Source of the DNA: an uncultured Candidatus Melainabacteria bacterium
GTDB lineage: Bacteria > Cyanobacteriota > Vampirovibrionia > Gastranaerophilales > Gastranaerophilaceae
Direction: 5' to 3'
DNA length: 5,228 bases
Assembly (NCBI GenBank): GCA_934773085.1
Contig: CAKVMU010000128.1
Span: forward strand, 1-5,228
A model generated the notes under the pieces. It saw nothing but the letters and a program-made list of their open reading frames with translations. It searched no databases and had not been told where the DNA came from. Within the stretch, counting starts at the first letter, position 1; every line of letters starts with the position of its first letter. The translations under genes and the position numbers were made by a program. Of this stretch, positions 1-5,228 are shown piece by piece.

Positions 1-11
1 ATTCCTTCCTG

Positions 12-20
12 TGGTATAAT
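12..20 (+). promoter_or_regulatory. Extended -10 promoter of metG
   Basis: A perfect TATAAT hexamer at 15-20 is preceded by TG one base upstream (12-13), giving the extended -10 form TGnTATAAT used by the housekeeping sigma factor. Transcription would start near 27-28, leaving a leader of about 27 bases before the metG start codon. The -35 box would lie at or beyond the left edge of the window, so it cannot be judged. No riboswitch or T-box would fit in so short a leader. Confidence 0.75.
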
Positions 21-42
21 TTTTCTATAAGTAGCAGGAAAC

Positions 43-48
43 AGGGGA
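43..48 (+). promoter_or_regulatory. Ribosome binding site of metG
   Basis: A purine-rich AGGGGA stretch lies 6 bases before the ATG at 55, at normal Shine-Dalgarno spacing. It differs from AGGAGG at one position but is the best match upstream. It supports ATG 55 as the start, which also gives the N-terminus expected for the family. Confidence 0.7.
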
Positions 49-54
49 TTTAAT

Positions 55-1608
55 ATGGAAAAATTTTACACAACGACCGCAATTGACTATGTTAACGGTG
101 CTCCGCATATCGGACACGCTTATGAGAAAATTCTTACCGATGTAATTTTCAGACATTTCACTCAAAGATGTGAAGATGCGTATTTCCTTACAGGTACTGA
201 CGAGCACGGTATCAAAATTCAAAAAACTTCTGCGGCGCAAGGTATGACACCAAAAGAGTTGTGTGATATGAATTCCCAAAAATTCAAAGATGCGTGGAAA
301 GCTTTGGATATCAACTATTCTCAATTCATTCGTACTACTGACGATATGCACGAAAAAGTTGTACAAAAGATTTTTGACAAACTCTTAAAACAAGGTGATA
401 TCTACAAAAACTCATATTCTGGGCTTTATTGCTCCGGATGTGAAGCGTTCTTGAGCGAAAAAGATTTGACGGAAGACGGACTTTGTCCTGACCACCTTAA
501 AAAACCGGAAGTTGTAAGCGAAGAAAACTATTTCTTCAAGCTCACAAAATACAAAGATGCAATTATCAAACACATCAAAACCCATCCGGAATTCATAGTT
601 CCGTCATTCAGAGCGAATGAGGTTTTGAATCAGCTTGAAAATATTGAAGATATTTCTGTTTCACGTGCAAAATCTAACGTAAACTGGGGTGTTCCTGTTC
701 TCGGTGACGAAGAACAAGTTATCTATGTTTGGATTGATGCACTTTCAAATTATATTACCGCTTTGGGTTATAATCCGGACGGTTCAAGCGAAAAGTTCCA
801 AAAGTATTGGCCGGCTGATGTTCAGGTTATCGGGAAAGATATCTTGAAATTCCACAGCATTTATTGGCTCGGAATCCTTATGGCGCTTGATTTGCCGTTG
901 CCAAAACATATTCTTGCGCACGGATGGATTACGATTGACCAAACTAAAATGTCAAAATCTCTAGGAAACGTAATTTCTCCGACTAGTGTTCTTGAGGCTT
1001 TCAATTTGGACTGCCCTGATCCGCTTCGTTACTATATGGCATCTGCTGCTCCTTGCGGTAAAGACGGAAACTATTCTGATGAAGATTTTAAAGAAAAAGT
1101 GAACGCTCATCTTGCAAACTCAATGGGTAACTTGCTTAACAGAACTCTTTCTATGTTGGTTAAGTATTTTGAGGGGGATGTTAAACCGGAATTTAAGATT
1201 CAATCAGAACTTTTTGACAAAGCTTTGGAAACTGTTAAAGCTGTAAAACATCATTTTAATTATTATGAAGTTCAGGAAGCAAGTCAAAAGATTATTGAGT
1301 TGGTTGATATTACTAACAAGTACGTAACGGACAATGCGCCTTGGACTTTGGCAAAAGAAGAGCAAATGGATAAGTGCGGACAGGTTTTGACCACAGTTCT
1401 TGAGGTTATGTGCGTAATTTCATCATTGATTTATCCGTATTGCCCGAATATTGCATCAAGAATGGCTGAACAGCTTTCTTATGATTTGAATACAAAACTC
1501 GATGATGTTAATTGCGACAACATTAAGGTTGGGCACTTGATTGATAAAGAAAATATCAAACCGGTGTTCTTGAGAATGGATAGCGAATTAGCTGATAAGA
1601 AAAAATAG
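55..1608 (+). CDS. metG: Methionyl-tRNA synthetase (MetRS)
   Basis: This cytosolic class I aminoacyl-tRNA synthetase charges tRNA-Met with methionine using ATP and serves both initiation and elongation. The 517-residue protein shows the full set of family marks: the HIGH motif at residues 18-21 in a Rossmann fold, a single zinc knuckle (C126, C129, C144, H147) in the connective domain, the conserved VWIDALSNYITALG stretch near 225-238, and KMSKS at 298-302. The helical anticodon-binding domain follows, with the NAPW segment at 427-430 and a family-typical ending around 492-509. The zinc knuckle and length fit the Thermus/Bacillus-like short form. The C-terminal Trbp111-like tRNA-binding domain found in forms of about 650 residues is absent, and the protein ends in a lysine-rich tail. 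The gene has its own promoter and converges on the aldolase gene with 7 bases between stop codons. All catalytic motifs are intact. Function is near certain. Confidence 0.97.
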   Translation: MEKFYTTTAIDYVNGAPHIGHAYEKILTDVIFRHFTQRCEDAYFLTGTDEHGIKIQKTSAAQGMTPKELCDMNSQKFKDAWKALDINYSQFIRTTDDMHEKVVQKIFDKLLKQGDIYKNSYSGLYCSGCEAFLSEKDLTEDGLCPDHLKKPEVVSEENYFFKLTKYKDAIIKHIKTHPEFIVPSFRANEVLNQLENIEDISVSRAKSNVNWGVPVLGDEEQVIYVWIDALSNYITALGYNPDGSSEKFQKYWPADVQVIGKDILKFHSIYWLGILMALDLPLPKHILAHGWITIDQTKMSKSLGNVISPTSVLEAFNLDCPDPLRYYMASAAPCGKDGNYSDEDFKEKVNAHLANSMGNLLNRTLSMLVKYFEGDVKPEFKIQSELFDKALETVKAVKHHFNYYEVQEASQKIIELVDITNKYVTDNAPWTLAKEEQMDKCGQVLTTVLEVMCVISSLIYPYCPNIASRMAEQLSYDLNTKLDDVNCDNIKVGHLIDKENIKPVFLRMDSELADKKK

Positions 1609-1615
1609 AACGCAA

Positions 1616-2581
1616 TTAGTTTTTTAATATATTTTGTAATAGCTCTTTATCGAACGAAGTTTTTTTCTCTTCCGGTATAAGAGCTATTATTTCGTCGATT
1701 TTTTCATCCGTGAATCCCAGATTTACCAGATGATTTGCGTAATTTGGATGGCAACCGTGGATTGCAGCGATATAGTATGGTGTGGAATATCCCCAAGGTT
1801 TTTTATCGTAAATCGGTTTGAGATTCTTTGTGATGATTTTCAGTATTGGCGGAATTTTGTAACTTTTTCCGCAGTTATCATTCAAATATTTTGTAATCAG
1901 CTCTGTGCAAAGGTTTCCGGCACCTCGACCCATTCCGTAAACACAGCTGTCAATGATTATTTCACGTTCAATGCCGGCTTTAAGTAGCGCTTTTGTGTTA
2001 GAGAACGAAAGTTGCATACTGTTGTGTGAATGAAAACCGATTGAGATATTTTTTTCTAATCTTTCATCAATAAATTTAAAAATCTCGATTACGTCGTTTT
2101 CGTACATATTCCCGAGAGTATCCACGATAGAAATTCCGTATGGTTCAATCTTGTTCAATTCGGTTATTAAGCTTGCAAGTTCTTCTTTAGAATAAGTATT
2201 TGTGCTCATTGGATTGGCAAAAACATCCCATCCTTTGTCTTTCAAGGTTTGAATGTATTCTAGCGCTTCTTTTATTAAGTGTTTTTTGAACGCAACACGA
2301 ATTATTGGAGAATTTTCGTAAGCATATTGAAAATTCTCTGAACTAAATTCGCCAAAGTTCACCATAAGCGAAGCTCTGCCGGATTTTAAAACCACTCTTT
2401 CCGGAGTGTCAAAAAAAGTCTTGTCCGGATTATATTCACACTCTTTCAAAAAACCGCATTCTATAAAGTCGATTTTCGCACGTGAAAGGTTGTCCGTTAT
2501 TGATTTTATGCAGTCTTTCTGAAACATCCAATCAATAATATAACCGCCGTCACGGAGTGTACAATCCAAAACTTTTATCAT
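1616..2581 (-). CDS. HMGL-like/DRE-TIM aldolase-family protein, substrate unknown
   Basis: This 321-residue protein belongs to the DRE-TIM metallolyase (HMGL-like, PF00682) superfamily, TIM barrels that make or break C-C bonds next to a carbonyl with a divalent metal. The family marks seen are the opening LDCTLRDGGY (5-14, with R10 and D11 as the expected catalytic arginine and metal ligand), the metal-binding HSHN (184-187), and the glycine-rich GMGRGAGN (216-223). A C-terminal piece with KPWGYSTPYYIAAIHGCHPNY (261-281, quoted as a guide) resembles the subgroup annotated as 'aldolase catalytic domain' or 4-hydroxy-2-oxovalerate aldolase-like proteins, which I recall as frequent in surface-polysaccharide clusters. 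It lacks a signal peptide and should be cytosolic. Its ATG is 3 bases after the upstream skp stop and has no clear Shine-Dalgarno, so translation is probably coupled. Homocitrate or isopropylmalate synthase is unlikely given the length and opening motif. The family is secure, but the reaction is unknown. Confidence 0.85.
   Translation of the reverse strand: MIKVLDCTLRDGGYIIDWMFQKDCIKSITDNLSRAKIDFIECGFLKECEYNPDKTFFDTPERVVLKSGRASLMVNFGEFSSENFQYAYENSPIIRVAFKKHLIKEALEYIQTLKDKGWDVFANPMSTNTYSKEELASLITELNKIEPYGISIVDTLGNMYENDVIEIFKFIDERLEKNISIGFHSHNSMQLSFSNTKALLKAGIEREIIIDSCVYGMGRGAGNLCTELITKYLNDNCGKSYKIPPILKIITKNLKPIYDKKPWGYSTPYYIAAIHGCHPNYANHLVNLGFTDEKIDEIIALIPEEKKTSFDKELLQNILKN
1637..1689. repeat. 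11-bp perfect inverted repeat at the convergent gene ends
   Basis: The arms TAATAGCTCTT (1637-1647) and AAGAGCTATTA (1679-1689) are perfect reverse complements around a 31-base loop. Both lie inside the last 25 codons of the aldolase gene, just past the metG stop. The plus-strand side is followed by a T-rich run (ATTTTTT near 1697-1704), so a weak terminator for metG is possible. The long loop and modest GC content make this uncertain, and it may be chance within coding sequence. Confidence 0.35.
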
Positions 2582-2584
2582 GGT

Positions 2585-3031
2585 CTATTTAACCGCTTTA
2601 GAAACCGCTTCTGTGATATCATCTCCGCCGTACAAAACGACACCTTTGGTTAGTACAACATCATAACCGAGGGCTTTTGCCTGTGAGTTTATTGTATCAG
2701 AGATACTTTTGTCGATAGCTTGCAGTTTTGTTTTGTAAGCTTTTGTATTGGCCTCTCTTTTTGCTGCGAGTTCCTTGTCGTATTTTTTAGTTAATTCTTC
2801 TTTCTTTTTAGGGTCAGTTTGTTTGCTTACGTCTGCTCTGGCATTGTTGATAAATTTAACAAGTTCTTGTTTCTTTGCATCTTGTTCCTTTTTAAGAGCC
2901 TGAACCTGTGCGGATTTGTTAACAACTTTTTGAACGTCTACAACTGCAATTTTTCCGCCATCAGCAAAAACTGTGGATGAAAGGCTTGTAATAATTGAGA
3001 CAATCATAAGAGAAAGAATCTTTTTAACCAT
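2585..3031 (-). CDS. Skp/OmpH family periplasmic chaperone (second of tandem pair)
   Basis: The Skp/OmpH family forms trimers with helical 'tentacles' that hold unfolded outer-membrane proteins in the periplasm and hand them to BamA. The 148-residue precursor has a signal peptide with a VKK n-region, a hydrophobic core (about residues 5-20) and likely cleavage after VFA at 23. The mature part opens with a beta strand (IAVVDVQKVV, 27-36), runs through a long Lys/Glu/Gln-rich helical hairpin (about 40-118), and ends with the family closing block around YDVVLTKGVVLYGGDDIT. By hand count it is clearly basic (roughly 26 K/R against 18 D/E), like E. coli Skp. I chose ATG 3031 over the in-frame GTG at 3040 because GGAG (3043-3040) sits 8 bases before the ATG and overlaps the GTG. 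It has its own likely promoter in the 62-base upstream gap and is followed after 3 bases by the aldolase gene. Confidence 0.88.
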   Translation of the reverse strand: MVKKILSLMIVSIITSLSSTVFADGGKIAVVDVQKVVNKSAQVQALKKEQDAKKQELVKFINNARADVSKQTDPKKKEELTKKYDKELAAKREANTKAYKTKLQAIDKSISDTINSQAKALGYDVVLTKGVVLYGGDDITEAVSKAVK

Positions 3032-3039
3032 ATATTTCA

Positions 3040-3043
3040 CTCC
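3040..3043 (-). promoter_or_regulatory. Ribosome binding site deciding the second skp start
   Basis: On the minus strand GGAG ends 8 bases before ATG 3031. The alternative GTG at 3040 begins inside this site and has no good Shine-Dalgarno of its own, so the shorter 148-residue product is preferred. The signal peptide reads well from that methionine. Confidence 0.7.
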
Positions 3044-3060
3044 ATTCTGAATTCGTTAAT

Positions 3061-3069
3061 ATTATATCA
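3061..3069 (-). promoter_or_regulatory. Internal extended -10 promoter before the second skp gene
   Basis: Read on the minus strand, this is TGATATAAT, a perfect TATAAT hexamer (3066-3061) with the extended TG at 3069-3068. Transcription would begin near 3054, about 23 bases before the ATG at 3031. No good -35 box is seen: the nearest candidate, TGTTCA at 3087-3082, leaves a short 15-base spacer. It would drive the second skp gene and the aldolase apart from bamA. AT-rich intergenic DNA produces such hexamers by chance, but the TG extension adds support. Confidence 0.6.
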
Positions 3070-3093
3070 CAATTGGATTTTTGAACACTCCAC

Positions 3094-3537
3094 TTATCTG
3101 TTGCCGGCACTATTAAGTTTTTGGATAAGTGCATCCGTAATATCTGTTCCTCCTGAGAATACGCTTCTTGCATCGAATAGAGCATCAAGACCTTTTTCCA
3201 TACGAATTTTTTCTGCAACGGCATGGATTCTTGTGTAAACTTCCTCTTCCCGTTTTTCACGAAAAGCATTGAATGCGGCTTCTTTTGTTTTTAATTCGGC
3301 TTGCACAGATTCTTCAAACTTTTTCTTTTGGATAGGAGATTCAATTTTATTGAATTCAGCTTCTTTGTTAATTAAATATTGTCTTATTTCATTGCTTTTT
3401 GCTTCAATTTCTTTCATTGAATTTTTTGCATAGCTGTAATTTGCGGCAACTTTTTCGTAATTTATATATCCGATTCCGCCTGCAAAGCAAGGGGTTGCAA
3501 TCATAAACAATGCAAGCAGTATTAAAAATTTTTTCAT
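3094..3537 (-). CDS. Skp/OmpH family periplasmic chaperone (first of tandem pair)
   Basis: This is a second member of the Skp/OmpH outer-membrane-protein chaperone family, 147 residues as precursor. The signal peptide has a KK n-region, hydrophobic core LILLALFMIA (5-14), and probable cleavage after CFA at 19. The cysteine at 17 does not sit in a good lipobox, so a soluble periplasmic protein is more likely than a lipoprotein. The mature chain starts with the strand IGYINYEKV (22-30), continues as a Glu/Lys-rich coiled-coil hairpin (about 35-115), and closes with the LFDARSVFSGGTDITDALI block. Unlike its neighbour it is nearly neutral by hand count (about 22 K/R and 21 D/E). The start is secure: AAGGAG (3549-3544) lies 6 bases before ATG 3537. 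It begins 14 bases after the bamA stop, the classic bamA-skp order, and should share its transcript. Confidence 0.9.
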   Translation of the reverse strand: MKKFLILLALFMIATPCFAGGIGYINYEKVAANYSYAKNSMKEIEAKSNEIRQYLINKEAEFNKIESPIQKKKFEESVQAELKTKEAAFNAFREKREEEVYTRIHAVAEKIRMEKGLDALFDARSVFSGGTDITDALIQKLNSAGNR

Positions 3538-3543
3538 TATTAT

Positions 3544-3549
3544 CTCCTT
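3544..3549 (-). promoter_or_regulatory. Ribosome binding site of the first skp gene
   Basis: On the minus strand, AAGGAG ends 6 bases before ATG 3537. It starts only 2 bases after the bamA stop codon, so the downstream gene in this operon is translated from its own strong site. Confidence 0.85.
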
Positions 3550-3551
3550 AT

Positions 3552-5228
3552 CTAGTATCCGTACATATTCATGCCACCTGTGCCAAAGGTGAAGTAACCG
3601 TTTTTGGAGCCATAATCTCCCGGATTTGTAAGCGGCAAACCGTAATCAACAGAAATTGGTCCAACTCCCGGTACAAAAAGTCTTAAGCCGACACCTGCAG
3701 TGATTGCTCCGAGAGGTCGGTCGTAAAGTGTTGAAGATATTGTAGGGTCAAACACTTTGCCCGCATCGATAAAGAATGCAAAACGCATATTTTTAAACAC
3801 GTCCCACTTAAGTCTGTCTACGAGAGGAATAGGTGTTGCGAGTTCTGCGCTACCCATGATGAATGAGTTACCGGTACCTACGCCATTCATTCTGAAACCT
3901 CTTATTGAGTAAGGTCCGCCAAGGCTGTATGCCATAACTTCAGGCATTTCGTTTCCGTGGACTTTTATACCGCCTTTTGCGGTAAGTGAGAATGATGATT
4001 TTTTAAACACAGGGAAGAATTTTGTTACAGCACCCATCAATCGTCCGTTTGTGCGTTTAAAGTCTGTAATTCCGAATGCTTCCATAAACTGTGCCTGTGC
4101 GATTACACCATCTCTCGGGATTTCATTATTATCCAAGGTGCTGTATTTTATTCCCGGAGAAAGATTTAGGAACAGACCACCTTGAAGTTCTTTCGCACGA
4201 TTTGCAATATTAAGGTGTTTTTGACCGTAAAGCTCAGATATTCTGTTGAAATCGCCTTCTTTGAGTTTAATATATTCGACTCCGGCTTCAAAGTTTGTGG
4301 AAAGATTATCGTAGCCTTTGACCTTATGCTCAATTCCGCTACGAACACCGATTCTGCGTTCTATAGCAAGCGGAACTTGGTAACTGCCCAGTTCTCTGTA
4401 ATACAATTTGCCCATCAATGAGTTATCTGCATTGAGGAAGTATGGTTCGAGGAAGTTTAATTCAACTTGATAATTCATGTGGTTTTTGATGGACGCATCG
4501 CTTAACAGAATACCGGAACCGAGGATTCCTGATAATGAAACTTTTTGAGCTTTTCCGAGGAAGTTGTCTTCCCTCAAGCTAACGGAACCGAATGCGCCAA
4601 GACCTGTGTCTATACCGCCTCCAATCGCAACGCTGTTTGTGCTTTTTTCTTTGACTGCAATTGTTACATCAAATTTACCTTTTTCATCTTCAGACGGAAC
4701 AATTTTTCTGTCGACTTCGTCAAAAATCTGGGTTGAATAAACTTTTGTCAGGTCTTTTTTAAGGAATTCTTCGTTGTAAACTGTTCCGGGTTGAGTCATC
4801 ACATTACGTGTGATGACGTAGTCTTTTGTTCGTTCGTTTCCGGAAATATCAATTTTATTGATTACACCTTCCAGAATGCTGAAATTCAAAGCCCCGTCCG
4901 CATCGTCGTCAACCGAATCAACATTTGCAAGGATGTATCCTTTTTCGTGGTAGAAATTGTTGATATTATCAATTGCGTTATTGATTTCCAGAAGGTTTTG
5001 CGGCAGACCTTTCATTGGCATTACAAAAGGCATTAATTCCATTGTGGAAATAACGGTGTTTCCGATTATTGAAACATCGGTAACTGGAATATTTTCTTTG
5101 ACAACGAATGCTAAATCAACGGTGCCATCAGGTTTAAGAGTCGGTTCTACAGACATTTCATCTGTAAAATAACCAGTTGCATAAATCTTTTGCAAATCTT
5201 GTTGCAAGAGATTAGGGTTGAATAAAGA
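3552..5228 (-). CDS. bamA: BamA/Omp85 outer-membrane protein assembly factor (5' end outside window)
   Basis: BamA is the outer-membrane barrel that folds and inserts other beta-barrel proteins, receiving them through periplasmic POTRA domains. The frame is open to the right edge, so 558 C-terminal residues are visible and the N-terminus is missing; the TTG at 5207 is an internal leucine codon, not a start. Counted from the edge, there is the end of one POTRA (1-49, with LLQQDLQKIYATGYF), a full POTRA (about 50-123), another (about 124-195), and then the barrel to 558. Barrel marks are LREDNFLG (218-225), SLGG with IRGF (442-445, the conserved loop-6 arginine at 443), DAGKVF and ISVDYGLPL near 533. 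At least three POTRAs are present; if there are no more, this matches cyanobacterial-type Omp85. The C-terminus runs past the usual aromatic beta-signal position (GYFTFGTGG, then a tail ending in Tyr). The downstream skp genes support BamA over TamA, but a paralogue is not excluded. Confidence 0.92.
   Translation of the reverse strand, partial: SLFNPNLLQQDLQKIYATGYFTDEMSVEPTLKPDGTVDLAFVVKENIPVTDVSIIGNTVISTMELMPFVMPMKGLPQNLLEINNAIDNINNFYHEKGYILANVDSVDDDADGALNFSILEGVINKIDISGNERTKDYVITRNVMTQPGTVYNEEFLKKDLTKVYSTQIFDEVDRKIVPSEDEKGKFDVTIAVKEKSTNSVAIGGGIDTGLGAFGSVSLREDNFLGKAQKVSLSGILGSGILLSDASIKNHMNYQVELNFLEPYFLNADNSLMGKLYYRELGSYQVPLAIERRIGVRSGIEHKVKGYDNLSTNFEAGVEYIKLKEGDFNRISELYGQKHLNIANRAKELQGGLFLNLSPGIKYSTLDNNEIPRDGVIAQAQFMEAFGITDFKRTNGRLMGAVTKFFPVFKKSSFSLTAKGGIKVHGNEMPEVMAYSLGGPYSIRGFRMNGVGTGNSFIMGSAELATPIPLVDRLKWDVFKNMRFAFFIDAGKVFDPTISSTLYDRPLGAITAGVGLRLFVPGVGPISVDYGLPLTNPGDYGSKNGYFTFGTGGMNMYGY

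Noticed and set aside
25..366. A minus-strand open frame of about 113 codons opposite the start of metG
   Set aside because: It lies wholly opposite the highly conserved N-terminus of MetRS, overlaps the metG promoter region, and shows no recognisable domain. It is a shadow frame.
2591..2610. Direct repeat of AACCGCTT
   Set aside because: The 8-bp copies encode the repeated Ala-Val-Lys/Ser pattern at the chaperone C-terminus. This is ordinary coding repetition with no sign of a regulatory role.
3038..3040. GTG at 3040 as the start of the second skp gene
   Set aside because: It overlaps the GGAG that is correctly spaced for the ATG at 3031, and the signal peptide is better formed from that ATG.
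3024..3269. A minus-strand open frame of about 81 codons crossing from the first skp gene through the gap into the second
   Set aside because: It overlaps two well-supported signal-peptide chaperone genes in another frame, and its translation has no family character. It is a by-product of the skp coding sequence.
3478..3537. Lipoprotein signal in the first skp protein because of a cysteine at residue 17
   Set aside because: The residues before the cysteine (A-T-P) do not fit a lipobox, and a standard signal peptidase I site (CFA, residue 19) follows directly.
4182..5172. Several plus-strand open frames of 63-81 codons opposite bamA
   Set aside because: All are antisense to conserved POTRA and barrel sequence and have no recognisable protein features.
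5205..5207. TTG as a possible bamA start codon
   Set aside because: The frame continues open to the window edge with sensible POTRA sequence (SLFNPNL) upstream, a signal peptide is missing, and the TTG falls inside a POTRA helix.
1..5228. Search for mobile elements, CRISPR repeats, tRNA/rRNA genes, toxin-antitoxin or defence genes
   Set aside because: Coding sequence fills almost the whole window with recognisable housekeeping and envelope families. No spaced repeats, terminal inverted repeats, transposase or RNA-gene signatures were seen.

Overview
The window reads as ordinary chromosomal DNA from an AT-rich, Gram-negative (diderm) bacterium. An Omp85/BamA outer-membrane assembly protein and two Skp/OmpH periplasmic chaperones require an outer membrane. 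The BamA seems to have few POTRA domains, as in cyanobacteria and relatives. With the AT-rich sequence and the short class of methionyl-tRNA synthetase, this makes a non-photosynthetic cyanobacterial relative (Vampirovibrionia/'Melainabacteria', for example Gastranaerophilales) my best guess. That placement is an inference and was not tested by any search.

Layout: the left third (1-1608) is metG on the plus strand, with a consensus extended -10 promoter and a Shine-Dalgarno site visible in the first 50 bases. The rest lies on the minus strand and is read from right to left: a bamA-type gene whose 5' end is outside the window (5228-3552), a first Skp/OmpH gene (3537-3094), a second Skp/OmpH gene (3031-2585), and a DRE-TIM aldolase-like gene (2581-1616). 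The bamA-skp junction is 14 bases and the skp-aldolase junction is 3 bases, so both look operonic. The 62-base gap between the two skp genes carries its own extended -10 promoter, so the last two genes may also be transcribed separately. The operon converges on metG with 7 bases between stop codons. No gap of 300 bases or more lacks a gene.

How the genes work together: the Skp-like proteins carry unfolded outer-membrane proteins across the periplasm, and BamA folds and inserts them. The aldolase-like protein is cytosolic. Its close relatives are, to my knowledge, often found with surface-polysaccharide genes, so it may serve envelope building, but its substrate cannot be read from the sequence. 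MetRS is a housekeeping enzyme that only happens to converge on this operon.

I see no mobile element, CRISPR array, RNA gene or defence system. Points worth a second look are the aldolase inside a BAM/Skp operon, the diverged Skp pair, an unusual BamA C-terminus, the internal promoter, and an inverted repeat at the convergent gene ends.
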